Positions 1 through 12,022 of a DNA stretch of 64,000 nucleotides are shown piece by piece. Source of the stretch: Anagrus nilaparvatae (lineage: Eukaryota; Arthropoda; Insecta; Hymenoptera; Mymaridae); the NCBI GenBank assembly GCA_022575985.1, contig JAKSXM010000272.1, forward strand, positions 9,238,001 to 9,302,000, read 5' to 3'. Position numbers and translations under genes: made by a program. Under the pieces are notes generated by a model. It was not told the origin of the DNA and did no database searches. It saw only the letters and a list, made by a program, of their open reading frames with translations. Each line of letters starts with the position of its first letter. Position 1 is the stretch's first letter.

Positions 1-916
1 TTGGGGTCGCTGGGTACGATCTGAAAATTTTATTTTATCTATTTACAACTTATATATTTATTTATATTTACCATTGTATATTAACTAAATTTTAACTATG
101 TAAAACAAGAGTGATGTGTATTTCGTTCTTTGGACAAATAAATTCTATAATTACAATAATTTAAATAATAGATTTGATCTGTTAAAAAAAAAACGTAAAT
201 CTATTTATTAAACATATTTTAGAGTTAGTATTAAGAATTCTGAAGTTAGTTTTTTTAATTCAAAACCGTGCCCCTAAAACAACAGATTTTTAATCTTAAA
301 TTGAAAAAATTGGGTTATAGCAATAACAAGTCCCAAGATTAAAACTTTAGAACTTATTGGTTAATGTTAAAATGCTTGAAAAAGCACTAATGAACAATTT
401 AGCTCCAATTTAGAGGGTAGAAATCTGCCATTTTTGAAATCACTTAGGTTTTAAAAAATATGATTTCAGTATCGTGATCAGTAACCCTGAAAACCTCAGA
501 AAGGTACCAAAATTTAGCTTAAACAGAAATATTTTTAAAAAATTTGTATTTTTTGCTCATATTTTGGTTATTTTGGTCGACAAAGTCGTTAATTTCTCAA
601 AACTATCATTCGGAAAATGGTCATCGAAACTTTCAAAATCGTTTATAGTGACAAAAATAACAAATTTTGAGTCTTCCGTTAGGGCCTTGACAGAAACATT
701 GCACAATCGCATTTAAACCAATCAAATCTCTTTGTACCTACAAAAAATTTATAAAAATAAAACTTAAAGTCTTGATGTCAACGAAAAATGCATTTTTTAC
801 GAGATATCAAAAGAATTTTAGGGTTTTAGAAATCAAGAACTGCGACCAAATTTTTCTTTTAAACCCCAACAAACAACTTTATCTAAATCTCCCAATATAG
901 ACTAAATACCAAAAAT
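1..916. other. Non-coding, repeat-derived A+T-rich DNA
   Basis: No coding region is supported; the one 80-codon open frame here (474-716) is lysine- and phenylalanine-rich noise. The left edge (bases 4-18) carries a GGTCGCTGGGTACGA sequence. It matches a short motif that recurs at about 3.29, 3.42, 7.02, 13.87 and 21.7-21.9 kb in foldback elements, so the window probably begins inside such a repeat. The rest is A+T-rich spacer. Confidence 0.6.
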
Positions 917-1753
917 ATATATGTCGTAGCCCCATAGGATAATCGGTTTTATAGGCTATAAGCCGGCCCATAGAGTAAAAATGCTCGAGCAAACCTATTT
1001 CGCTATGAAGCGGTGCGCTCCAGTTTTATAGCCTATAGGCCGGCTTTTAGCGTATAAAGCTGAAAGAGGTCAGCTTCATAGACAAATATCAATGTTTCGA
1101 GACTCTTAATTTTAAATAATATAAATTTACCAATATTACTATATCGTGAATTATTTATATTTATCTTATAGTTTTATTTACATTATTAAATTTGTTTGAA
1201 ATAATAATTTCTATCAATGAATAATAATAAATTTTTATAATTTTCTATTTGACAAAATATATGTTTAAACAAATAAACATTTTTAATTTTTTTTTTATAT
1301 TCTTGTACTAAATACTGAAAAACATTGATTCTTTCATTAAAAAATTTTTATAAATAAATATATGGTTAAAATATTCTAGTTACGCGCAAAAAACACCCAG
1401 TGGTGGACAGAGCACCCTTAAACAACAAATTTATTATTATTCATTGATAGAAATTATTATTTAAAATAAATTTAATAATGTAAATAAAACTATAAGATAA
1501 ATATAAATAATTCAAGACATAATATTGGTAAATTTATATTATTTAAAATTAAGAGTCTCGAAACATTGATATTTGTCTATGAAGCTGACCTCTTTCAGTT
1601 TTATACGCTAAAGGCCGGCCTATAGGCTATAAAACTGGAGCACGCAGATTCATAGCGAAATATGTCTCGAGTATTTTGCTCGAGAATTATTACTCTATGG
1701 GCCGGCTTATAGCCTATAAAACCGATTATCCTATGGGGCTACGACATATATAT
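917..1753. mobile_element. Non-autonomous inverted-repeat DNA element (~0.84 kb)
   Basis: The outer ~320 bases at each end are inverted copies of one another. The left arm starts GTCGTAGCCCCATAGGATAA at 923 and the right arm ends CTATGGGGCTACGAC at 1745. The arms run inward through a segment rich in GCCGGC and GGCTATA to about 1245 and 1420. A ~170-base A+T-rich spacer lies between. A 12-base direct repeat, AATACCAAAAAT, flanks the element at 905-916 and 1754-1765 and is a candidate target-site duplication; a shorter ATATATAT flank is an alternative. There is no transposase frame, so it depends on a relative elsewhere. Superfamily is undetermined. Confidence 0.85.
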
Positions 1754-1765
1754 AATACCAAAAAT

Positions 1766-2765
1766 TGATTAAAAAAAAAAAATTAAACTGACTTCAAAAG
1801 AATCTTTTTCATAGAAAATATTTGATGACTAATTTGAGACTACTATTACTATTTTCAATAAATATCGTTTGATATATTACAGGATTAATAATAAAAGTCA
1901 TAAGTCATTAACCTGACACAATAATAGCAATAAATATATATAAATTTTTTTCTTTAAAGATTGTCCTTGTTTTACATTTTAAAAATCTTCTTTTTACAAA
2001 TAAAATATTTACTGAAAATATAAAAAATTTATAAAATTAGTCAATAGTTTTAAAATAATAAAATATTAATAAATAAATATTAATAAATGTTTGTCAATTA
2101 CAATAATTTTAATGCACAAAAAAATATAAATAAACAAACAAAAATATATAATTGAAAATATTTTTTGTTTGCATAAAAAATTTTCAATTTTTCAAGGATT
2201 TAAATATTATTTATACGATATTGATAATGACCTATATATAACTTTTAAAATTGCATTAAAAATATTAATAATAAAATAATAAAAATGTTTTTTATTTTCA
2301 TTCTTTTATCAGTTAATAATTTTTTTTATTTATTTATATATATATTTTTTTTTATTGAGTGTTGTAAAAATATTATCAGCTTTTTTTTTTAATTTTTAAT
2401 TTTGCTTTTCGTAATAAAAATATTTTTATTTTATGACATAATTTATAGAGTCAAAATAAAGTTAATTTTGCTGTGTATATGAGTTGAAATATGAATTTTT
2501 GATATTATTATTGAAATCAAGTCATAGAATTTCAGGCAAGGAGCTTAATAAGCTCGAACAAAACTTTCGACTGATTAAACTATGTAGATTACATATTTTT
2601 TAGCCTTGGTATAAGATAGAGATTCGACAATTCAATTATTTCCATGATTTTTGGTTTTCGACTTTGAAATATTACAAAGTTAGCTTTCGAGTTTAATATA
2701 TGAAAATGAATTCGTCATTTTCAACCTAAACTCATTACGCTGAAGCGAAGAGTTTTGGAAGTGAG
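1766..2765. other. Non-coding spacer
   Basis: Very A+T-rich sequence with homopolymer runs and no supported gene or clear repeat structure. Confidence 0.5.
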
Positions 2766-2769
2766 GCTA

Positions 2770-3720
2770 AAAAAATAACTTCCCTTGAAGATACGTGGCT
2801 GAAAGTTAAGAATAAATTAAAATTAAATTTTTTTTCATTACTAAAGTATACTCTTGAGTGAAATTCACTGTGGATTCTTAATTCATCATCAATTTTGTAC
2901 TAAAATTATTCTGCACCCTCAAAAATAAGGGTGGATGGAAGTAAAGTCCAGCTATAATGGGGGAGGGGGTTGTAATGTTACTGGCGACCGCCAGATTTGG
3001 TCTAATATAAGTTTTTTGGGTTGTAGATCATGAATTTTGGGGCCTTTTTTTAAGAAATTAGTGTTAACCCTTAAATTAGCCAAAACTAGCCTCAATAAGG
3101 GGTAGTATTTATATATTTGTACTTTGAGTACCCAGATATTGTACATACGAGTTTTTCGAGTCACTGATAAAGTGAAAAATTAATATTTCACCCTTAAGTT
3201 AGCAAATAATACCCCTAACAGGTTTTTAAGTTAATTTAAGGGTGAAATGTTAATTTTATCTTTAAAAAAATCACCGAAACTTTTAATGAGCGACCCATAT
3301 GGGCCAATTCTGGGCACTCAAAGTGCAAATATATAAAAAATAATCCTTTATAAGGGTTGCTTTTGCTAATTTGAGGGTAAAACCCCAATTTCTTTAAAAC
3401 AAGACCCTGCAAATTTTTGATTAGCGACCCGAAAAACCCATACTAGACTAAATCTGATGGTTGTCAGTAACAACACCCCCCCCTCCCCCACCTCCTATTA
3501 TAACTGGAGTATATACTTTACCACTAATCATCCCTATTTTTTATGGTGAAGAATAATTTTAGTAAAAAACTGATGATAAATTTAAAATCAACAGCAAATT
3601 TTACTTAAGAATATAGTTTTAGTAATGAAAAAATGTTCAATATTAATTTATTTTTAAACTAACACTGTTTATCCTCAAGGGGATGAAAATACAACCCTCA
3701 AGGCAGCTAGGGAATAATAA
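2770..3720. mobile_element. Foldback element with long diverged inverted arms
   Basis: The left arm (about 2790-3110) and right arm (about 3395-3710) are inverted copies. Landmarks are a G-rich run after TATAATGGGGGAGG on the left and C-rich CCCTCCCCCACC on the right, with TCTAATATAAG versus CATACTAGAC nearby. The centre has two CAGCGACC/GAGCGACC-type motifs (about 3289 and 3423). The 70-residue minus-strand open frame at 2952-3164 lies inside the arm and is not a gene. No terminal duplication was found with confidence. Confidence 0.7.
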
Positions 3721-3789
3721 AAATTATTTTTCACGACCAAAAGAAAATATAACTTTTTTTTCTTCAATTTTTAGGCTTTGAGACATTTG

Positions 3790-3990
3790 CTATAAAGCCT
3801 AACTCTAATATGGCTGTTTTACCCCTTTCATCCCTATTTTTCAGGATGCAGTATAATTTTAGCAAAAAACTGATGTTGAATTTGAAATTAGCAACAAATT
3901 TTACTGAAGAATACAATTTTAATTATAAAAAAAGTTTTATTTTAATTTTTTTTTAAACTGTCCCAATTTAAATAACTTGTAAGGGTTGTA
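3790..3990. repeat. Direct partial copy of the 3520-3690 arm
   Basis: The sequence from CATCCCTATTTTTCAGGATG onward repeats the outer part of the neighbouring right arm, CATCCCTATTTTTTATGGTG, with moderate divergence. Shared blocks include AGTATAATTTTAGCAAAAAACTGATG and the poly-T-rich end. It is most likely a solo arm of the same foldback family. Confidence 0.55.
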
Positions 3991-4710
3991 AATAACTTTT
4001 CATCCCTTTTTTGGCAAATAACTAACATTTTTATATTTTAACTCATATATTTAATTTAAAAGAGGTGGAAAAAATTTATTTCAATATTACATGTAATAAA
4101 GCACGTATAAATACCAAAAATATTTTAGTCTATAACATTTCTTTACCTTGCCATATTTTTTTATAGTGTCTCGTGTCAATGACTTTACACAAAAAAAAGA
4201 AACAAAAAACAGGTTTCATTTTTATTATGGTATGAAATAATAAATCGAAAAATTAAGTTCAATAAAAGTCATTAAATTCATAATTTTTATAATAATAATA
4301 AAAGAATTTGAAAAAAATGAAATATTTTTATAGATCGTAAAATTTTTTTAATAATCCGGCGGCGCGCAATACTTATATGAGAAAAAGGATGAAATTAAAT
4401 TTTCTTCCCACACAAACTCGGGTTAATTCTGTTCAAATATACAAGGGTTTACTACCACATTTGAGATGGCAAAATATAAACTATTTTTATAGATGAGTTT
4501 ATTATGTTGAAAAAATATCCCCGATAACCTGTGTTTATTCCAATGGGCCTCTTGGATTTAGAATTATAAGGCTCAATAATATTAAACATAGTTTCTTAGG
4601 TAATATATACCTACCAAATCATGTTGCCACCATGGAATTTAAACCAAAATCCGAATAAATGTCGGTTTTCAAGCTGAGCAGACATGATAGCCAGTAAATC
4701 AAATAGACGA
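3991..4710. other. Non-coding spacer
   Basis: A+T-rich sequence; nothing supportable beyond short homopolymers. Confidence 0.5.
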
Positions 4711-4714
4711 ATAT

Positions 4715-4968
4715 GCACAATTTTTAAATTGCTGCCAAAATTACAATTTGTGATGAAAATAGGTTTTTTAGGTTTGAAAAGTTTTGTATAAGCTCCAAGA
4801 TTCCAAAAATTTTTTACTTACTTTTTTTCTAGTTAGTTGGGATCCTAATTTAAAGTTTTTTATATGAGTAAAGAATTTTTTTTAATTTGGAGCTTGTGCA
4901 AAATTTGTCAGACCCAGAAAATCCATTATTTTCACAAATTGTAATTTTGGCAGCAATTTAAAATTGGT
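4715..4968. mobile_element. Small foldback element
   Basis: The left arm begins GCACAATTTTTAAATTGCTG and the right arm is its inverse, ending CAGCAATTTAAAATTGG. The shared inner block is CCAAAATTACAATTTGTGA / TCACAAATTGTAATTTTGG. Arms are about 110 bases each with a short A+T-rich loop. No coding capacity. Confidence 0.75.
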
Positions 4969-5126
4969 TATTTTTGACTAAAATTGATAACTCTGTCAAT
5001 GAGGCTTGAAAGGTACTTTACGAGTTTTTTGGTTGAATTTTAAGGGTAATTCAAGAATTCTAATTTCACCTATCACTCTTATCATTGATTACGTTAGTGT
5101 TAAAACTTTTGTGTTCTTGATGCTTA

Positions 5127-5307
5127 GGCACATTCTACAATCATCCGGTAAACTCTTGCGGTCGTCCGCTAGTCAGTGGTGCCAACTTTACATAAAATAA
5201 ATGCACATAATTATTTTAAGTTATCATTTAGTTTAGGTTGGCGCCACTACCTTACGGACCTCTAGCGGACGACCGCAAGAGTTTACCGGATGATTGTAGA
5301 ATGTGCC
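5127..5307. mobile_element. PIF/Harbinger-like MITE (181 bp)
   Basis: The terminal inverted repeat GGCACATTCTACAATCATCC continues to 46 perfectly matched bases at each end. It is flanked on both sides by TTA (5124-5126 and 5308-5310). A 3-base TTA/TWA duplication plus ends starting GG is the hallmark of PIF/Harbinger (Tourist-type) MITEs. The perfect arms mean either recent insertion or strong hairpin constraint. The 64-codon open frame at 5006-5200 runs into this element and is spurious. Confidence 0.88.
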
Positions 5308-5310
5308 TTA

Positions 5311-6720
5311 GTAATATTATCATAGATATAAATATTTAAAGGTAAAAAACTGGTTTAATAAAACATAATTTTATTCAAATAAATGTGCATGCTATTAAAT
5401 CATTTAAATAAAGATTTTACATTTTGTATTTAATTATTTAATTATTCATGAGATATATTCTTTGTTAATAAAATTTTAAAATATCAAAATTTGACACATT
5501 TTAATTGCATTTTTTACATTTACGTAATTAGTGTATTTAAAATGCAGATATAATATACGATATCTCTAATTGAAGAAAAAAAAAAATTAGTTTTAATCTA
5601 TAATTATAAAATTATAAAATTATTAACTTATTATGCATTAATTGATGAATCACTTCTAATTATATTTTAATGTATGTGCGAATTCTAAATTTGTAAAATT
5701 AGATATTTCAAGTCACATAAAAAAATTATAATCTATCGGGAAAAGTAAAATGGTTAGTAATGATTATAATTATATACCAATTTTGAGAGGCTGCTTTGCA
5801 CCTATAATTTGTCGCATTTGTAGAATGCGTTTGAGAATATACTATTATATGATATATTCCATGTCAATTTTGCTCATATGTTAGGACAAAGGACGTGGTA
5901 AAATTTACCAAGAAATCTGGAATTCGAGCCTGTATAAGACTGAAACTGAGAAATTTTAAGATATTGAAATTTTTTTTTTTGTTGACACTTTTAGAAAATT
6001 TTATTCGCATTTGCAAAAACTGTTTTTTGATTTTTTTTTCCCATTTTCTGGGTTTTTTTTTATATTTCTTGGGAAAACTGATAGCAGATTTAGAATTAGA
6101 AATAAGTTAGTCAAGTCGGTTACTCAGAATTACCAGTCACTTCAGATTTTAATATCTCGTACTTTCAGTTGTCGCTATGAGAATTCCGGTTGTGATAGCT
6201 GGATTTTTAACATGGGACATGTTCATAGGGAGGGTTTTTTGAAAAAGGCCCTAAATTAAGGGGTGGGGGTGAAAAGTGGCGTTTTTAGGGAGAGGGGGTA
6301 AAAAGACTTAGAATATTTTCGATTTAGGGACTTAAAATAATTTCGGTTCTTGGACTTAAAATAATTAGGGAGTATAAGTTAAAACTGTTATGAATGAACA
6401 TGTTCTATGCTCGTTAGCTGTGTTAAACCACAAACCAGTTTTAAGTTGTTTTTTTTTTCATTTTAAACGATTGCAGATGATTTGATACGTAAAGAAAAAA
6501 ATTATAAACAATTTGCTTTACTTATTAAAATACGAGCACTGCAGCCTGGTTGGACTTGAAAAAAAATTTTTTTTTAAACCTTTTTTTTAGTCTAGAAGCC
6601 AGATATGTTAGATGCATGCACTTTTTTTTAAAGTTTTGTACAAGGCTACTCATAGTTTTTCGATCATAAGTTTAAGTTTTACACATAAGTTTTTCGATGT
6701 GCTGATTTCAAATTGTTGGT
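5311..6720. other. Non-coding region
   Basis: Two overlapping 70-80-codon frames at 5895-6259 are composition artefacts, rich in phenylalanine from poly-T. No gene or RNA is supported. Confidence 0.5.
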
Positions 6721-6723
6721 CCC

Positions 6724-7222
6724 GACCCCGAAAAAACAGCGCTAATACCAAAAAACTGTATTTTTCGGTCAATTTATAAGGTTATTTTGACATATTTCAT
6801 AAGAAACGTTTCTAATTTGTTCTTAAAATGAAAAGTAATATTTTTTCAAGATTTTGTTTAAGAATATTTAGGTCCTGGCCTCAAAAGCATATTAACCATT
6901 ATTTGAAATGTTTTTTCTGAAATAAGTCAAAATATACTTCAAAATTCGCCAAAAGATACGGTCTTTCGGTATTAGGGATGATTTTTCGAGGTCAGGGTCT
7001 AAAAATTTGGAATCAGCGACCCTGGAAACCTTATTCCAGTCATTTTTATGCAAATTAGATAAAAATATTTTATGTACTATACAGAAAAAACGTAAAAATC
7101 GGAAAAACATATTACCTATTGTTTTAAGGACAATTAGAAACGTTTCTTATGAAATATGTTATAATAACCTTGAAAATTAATCAAAAAATGTAGTTTGTCG
7201 GTATTAGGACTTTTTTCTCGGA
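6724..7222. mobile_element. Foldback element with ~150-base arms
   Basis: Left arm (6724-6875) and right arm (7070-7222) are inverted copies. Both contain the perfect block CATATTTCATAAGAAACGTT followed by TCTAATT, plus GCTAATACC/GGTATTAG ends. The central loop again contains CAGCGACC (about 7015) and a second GGTATTAGGG copy, so the element looks compound. The 72-residue minus-strand frame here is not a gene. Confidence 0.8.
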
Positions 7223-7229
7223 GTACTTT

Positions 7230-8364
7230 TAGATCAATTTCACTAATAACTGTTAATACAATTTTTTGACTAAATTACTTTAAATTTAACGGAGAATCAC
7301 TCATACATAAAATATAACTAGTACTTATTTTGTTCACCCTGGCGCTTCCTTTTACATTACTTTAAATAAATAAATAATAAAAAAAAATGCACATAAACGG
7401 TTATAATCTATTATAACATCAGTAGAATAGTAGATGACCGACAACGTACATCGATGCTTCGGTCTACTGGTACTAGGACAAGGTTATCCTGGGCCCATAA
7501 CCATTTTTATAACAATATTATATATCAAAGAGAAAATATATTATTTATAATTTTAAAACAAAGTAATAATTCTTGATCTACACGTTAACTATATTATTAT
7601 TATTATTATTATTCACCCACATTTTATTTCTTATAAACTTAAGAATTTTTATTATACCTAGATATAAATTACAAAATGCAAAAATTTTTATTTTTATTTT
7701 TAATTACTAGCAATTAAATATTATAATTAATTAATAAATAAAAAAAGTAATAAATATGTTTATTTAAAATATTTATAGGTTATGTCTCATGATTATCAAG
7801 AAAGAAAGAAAGATTTTTTTTATTTACATAAAAATCGTTTTTTTTTTAAAGTAATATTTAGATTATTAATTATTTTTTTTATTCTTTATGTATCAGTTAT
7901 GATAATGACTTAGAATGCATTTTAGATACACTTATTTAATATGACTAAGAAAATATATATAAATATGCACGTGACTTATTATTATTATTAAAGACAAAGA
8001 TTTTTCTAACGAAATATATAATAACTATAATTGGAGAAAAAATATTGTGTAAATTAATTTTTAATTGATTTATATTTATTTGTATGCAAAAAATTTTTTT
8101 TTTACTTTAGTGTAGTTATTAAGTATTAAATTTATGTATGTGCTTAAAATGTGTAATTACAAGAAAGAAATTTTTTTTTTTTTTAAATGAATTATTAATT
8201 TTAATAGTGTTAATATGTTATTAAGATTATTAACTTTTATATTATCGTTTATGTATCTGATTCATTTTTAATTGTTTGTAAATTTTTTTTTACGTATTTA
8301 ATTTATTTGATTTTGGTTATGGTACTAGGTTTTTTAATGTTTGTTTAGAAGTTTTAATGGTTAT
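7230..8364. other. Non-coding spacer with an ATT microsatellite
   Basis: No gene is supported. A pure (ATT)n run lies at 7593-7613. The remainder is very A+T-rich, with poly-T and poly-A tracts. Confidence 0.55.
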
Positions 8365-8645
8365 AAACTCCATGCCATTTTAGGGTTATTAATCACATTT
8401 TTAAGAGTATTGGGTGTGCGCCATTTTGTTTTAAACAAAAATTATTTATTTTTAATTTTTATGAGTTTTGAAAATTTTTTTAGATTCAGAGTAAAGTTAA
8501 TTTAGAATAATTTAGCATACAAAATTTTTAAATTTAATAAAGAAAGTGAGAAAACTTTCTTCTGATCCTAAAAAAACAAAATGGCGCATACTCAGTACTC
8601 TTAAAATGAAGTTCATAATTCAAAATGGCCGTTTTTGCAGTTTTA
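8365..8645. mobile_element. Foldback element
   Basis: Inverted arms: left (about 8365-8440) carries TTTAAGAGTATTGGGTGTGC and GCCATTTTGTTTT; right (about 8565-8645) carries AAAACAAAATGGCGCATACT and CAGTACTCTTAAAA. Arm identity is high over ~55 bases, then falls off. The spacer is non-coding. Confidence 0.7.
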
Positions 8646-10220
8646 AATTTTGATATGTCAAAATTGTGACGTATAAAAAAATGGCTGAGGTTGACTACAT
8701 ATTGAAAATGGTGGGGGGATTTAAGAATTTATGTGTCGAGTAAACCGTAGGTTTTTATGGTGAGTTTGGGAGATTTAGGATGGTGTTAAATAAATAATTA
8801 AGCGTCCTTAAAGTTAATATGTATTTATTAAGACAACCGTTTTGGACGACCGCTAGACGCGCTCTGCTGAAGGCGGGGTGCGTGCGTTATCACTCTCTCT
8901 TTCTCTTTTGCATTATTAAGGCCTATTTACAATAAATATAATAATATAGGTGTGTTTTCACAACAATGTGGTATAACACTTAGCACTAAGAAATATGAAC
9001 GCATTAATAAACATATAATAATATTTCCATATTTCCAATTTAATTCTGTTAACACGTCTTTGTAAATCTTAACAAAAAAAATTTTTTGAAATCGTATATT
9101 TAGAAGTCAAGTTATAAAACTTTTCTATTTTCCATAAGAGCATGTATAAAATTTCAATTTTTGGGAGCAATAACTCAAAAACTAAGCGGTCAAAATTCTT
9201 CAAATTTCGCAAGGTGATTTTAGATGCTAATTTCTTAAATCTGACCAATTTTTAGACAAATCGTATTTTTTTTTCAATCTGTAGTCAACATCCTTAATCA
9301 TAATATTTTAAGCATAACAATGCCCCAGTAAATATTCAGTGCTATATATCCAATCTGTCCAAGTTCTACACAATGAAACCTATTAAGAAAGTTAGTTTTT
9401 TTGAAAAGAACATAATTCAGAAATGTGAATTCCTAAATCCTAATCTAAAATTATAATCTAAAAAACTAGATTTTTAACCTCGTTACAGCCATAAATTAGC
9501 TATCTAAAATACATTAAAACATAATATTTGACCTCTCAAGTCTCAAAACCCCATTTATAAAAATATATAGATTTTGATATAAATAAATATTGATAACATT
9601 ATATTAAAAAAAAAAAAAAAAAAAAAATTTAGTCATAATAATAAATTACTAATAATATGAATATAAGTTAATAATGTATAAATTTTCACACGGATTTTAT
9701 AAATATATAATAACTAATAATACAGACAAAAGATTTATAATATTTCATGAGAATTTATTTATATTATTTTATTATATATGAAAAAAAAGAGAAAAAATTA
9801 TAAGAATAAAATCATAATCAAGGACATTTTTACTGATCAATTATTGTATTAAGTTAAAATAAAAAGCACGTGTTACTATGTATATTCATATTTTTTTATA
9901 GATTTTTATCATTTGTATTTAATTTTTCTAATATAAATGAGATTAAATTTAAAAATTACATTTACTTCATTTCCTATTTAGTTCTAATTATTATATGATG
10001 CAATATACGCTTTCCTGACGCTATCTTATTATTTTCAATGAACTGAAATTTTGGGCTTTCTTTATATTTTACTCGGTACTATAAACTTAATGATCCTTTG
10101 TAAATGCTTTTACAATTGGACATCAAAGGATCTTAAATTTTAGCTGAATCTCCTAACTAAATCTCATATCAGAGTCCTATACTTTTAGAAGCATTAGAAA
10201 ATTTTTGAACTCAATTCAAA
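8646..10220. other. Non-coding spacer with a 22-base poly-A tract
   Basis: There is a pure A run at 9606-9627. A short unusually G+C-rich patch lies near 8840-8900 (GACGACCGCTAGACGCGCTC then GGCGGGGTGCG) and could be a remnant of another inserted element. No open frame or RNA gene is supported. Confidence 0.5.
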
Positions 10221-10380
10221 CTTAACCTATTAACTCTTAATTGGCACACTTAAGCAATTGAAATATTTTTTAATGAAAAAATTAATATTTTGGTATAAAA
10301 ATTTTACTTCGTAGGTAGTTAGGACTGCTATTTTCGTTTATAAAGTCCGCTTTTATGTACGACCCCCATCAAATGTAATA
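10221..10380. repeat. Partial copy of a dispersed MITE family (copy 1)
   Basis: Starts TTAACCTATTAACTCTTAAT and shares order and sequence with the fuller copy at 47742-47971: the terminal repeat, then a CTTCGTAGGTAGTTAGG-type block, then a short C-rich block. The right terminus is not recognisable, so this copy is truncated or diverged. Confidence 0.6.
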
Positions 10381-10979
10381 TCATCTCTTAAATATGAAGT
10401 AAATTTTGTATAGACGCTGTTTATAAAATTACATTATTAAATGGTAACAAACTGCTTTTATCAAATATCTAAGTCTAATCTTGATTAGACTTGAGTCCAA
10501 TCTTGAAAAAAAAAAATAATATTATTAATAATATTTTTATTACCAACTTTCTAATAAAAAAATAAAATGATTAAAAAATAAATAAATAATTAAAAATCAA
10601 TAAGCAATTCCATCGTTTAGGAATTAGTTTATGTCATCTTCAAAATTATTTTCTAACCATTCTGAAACCTTTTCAATTACTGGTAGCTGAATTGCATTTT
10701 TTGTAACCTATGGAATAGATATATGTTTGAAACATCTACATCTTTTTTTGGCATCCATGCTATTTCTGTGTTATTATTTGAAGTGTATTGACATAAAATT
10801 TATTCAGCTATAACTTTGCGCTTATCAATTACTAATTCATTCCAAACTTGTGGTAAATTAAAAATTTTTTTTTTATAAATAAAAATTTATTTGCAACCTA
10901 ACACTGTTAACGACATACCCATCCTCAAGCGTAACAAGACGATAACAAGCTATACGACCCCTCATACCCCAAATTCGTC

Positions 10980-11333
10980 TTACGTATTTTATTAACGGCC
11001 TCTTATCCAGATATTTTTTTTTGGTTCAACTATATGTGCTGTAGCTATATTTCTATGAGACATTGCACAATTTCCGTGTTTTTGTAGTAATTTAGTGTGT
11101 TCCTCTAAGTTTACTACTATACTTGCTGCTTGCCGAAGTGTAGTTGGCTTCTTTGCTCTCACTCTGTACTCAGGTGGGTCTCTTAAACCGAACAAAAAAC
11201 ATTCCACTGCTTCATTCTTTGTTCTTCTCTTCTGATATTCATTTTCTTCTGCACGCATGCCGACGGATGATTCATGTAATGTTATTAATCTTTGCTCTAA
11301 GTTTTGCACTCTTTGTGCGTTAACAGCTACTTA
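10980..11333 (-). pseudogene. Ty3/gypsy-type Gag fragment (decayed)
   Basis: A minus-strand frame of about 110 codons reads as part of a retrotransposon Gag. Visible hallmarks are TKNEAVECFLFGLRD, then RVRAKKPTTLRQAASIVV and NLEEH. This is the order seen in the C-terminal half of insect Ty3/gypsy Gag, where a conserved FxxGL is followed by PxTLxxA and an LE motif. No zinc knuckle, protease or reverse transcriptase follows in frame, and the frame stops at RGR. A TAA lies just upstream of the readable part. It is a broken 5' piece of an element running on the minus strand. Confidence 0.7.
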
Positions 11334-11614
11334 CTCTAATTTTAAACCAGTTACTACAAACATTTTTATGTGCATTAACAAGACATTTGCAATCTTGTTA
11401 AAGTTTGAATAAATCCATACCTTTGATACTATCTCATCATACATAATTCAGGTTCCTATAAATCCGCGCTATTATAGTCATGGTATAATAATAATGATTG
11501 TTCTCAAAGTATTATTTCGCAATTATCAATCATCTTATTTTCGTGAAACCAACCTAAGTATGCTAAATAGAGCTCAGTCTTTGTCCCCCTTCTTAAGTTT
11601 ATAAAATTATTAAC

Positions 11615-11640
11615 ATTCGTTGGCGCCACGATAAGCAGTA
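11615..11640 (-). other. Possible retrotransposon primer-binding site
   Basis: On the minus strand the sequence TGGCGCCAACG resembles tRNA-primed PBS sequences that begin TGGCGCC. It lies ~300 bases upstream of the gypsy Gag remnant and in the same orientation, which is the expected place. No LTR end (..CA) is recognisable immediately before it, so this is tentative. Confidence 0.35.
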
Positions 11641-11644
11641 CTTT

Positions 11645-12022
11645 TTAAAATTCCCAGGATCGTTTTAGCTAGCACTAAAATTTGCATTCACGTTTTATAA
11701 TAAAATTCATCATCAGCACAGCTTTTGCATAAAATTAAAGTTACAATATCAATTTATAATTTAATTAACAAATTAAAATATGTAATAATTATAATTATCA
11801 ATTAAATATATATCAATCTATATTGACTTGTGACATTTATTTTTAAATAAAATATTCATTTTTTTGAATAAATAAATAATTTTTTTTGTTTTTTTTTTGT
11901 ATAAAAAAAAATTAATTAAATCATTAAAATAAATTTGATATCTAATCAAAAGGATTAAAATAATACAATTTAAAATTCTTCATATAATTATTTAGCAATT
12001 AATTAAAATATTATATGCTATA
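11645..12022. other. Non-coding spacer
   Basis: A+T-rich; an LTR belonging to the adjacent Gag remnant would be expected here on the minus strand, but no paired copy is visible in the window. Confidence 0.4.

Noticed and set aside
5895..6259. Two overlapping hydrophobic frames that could suggest a membrane protein
   Set aside because: Composition is driven by poly-T runs, the frames overlap one another, and there is no conserved pattern or splice context.
7593..7613. (ATT)n microsatellite as a regulatory element
   Set aside because: A simple tandem repeat in A+T-rich DNA; nothing suggests function.
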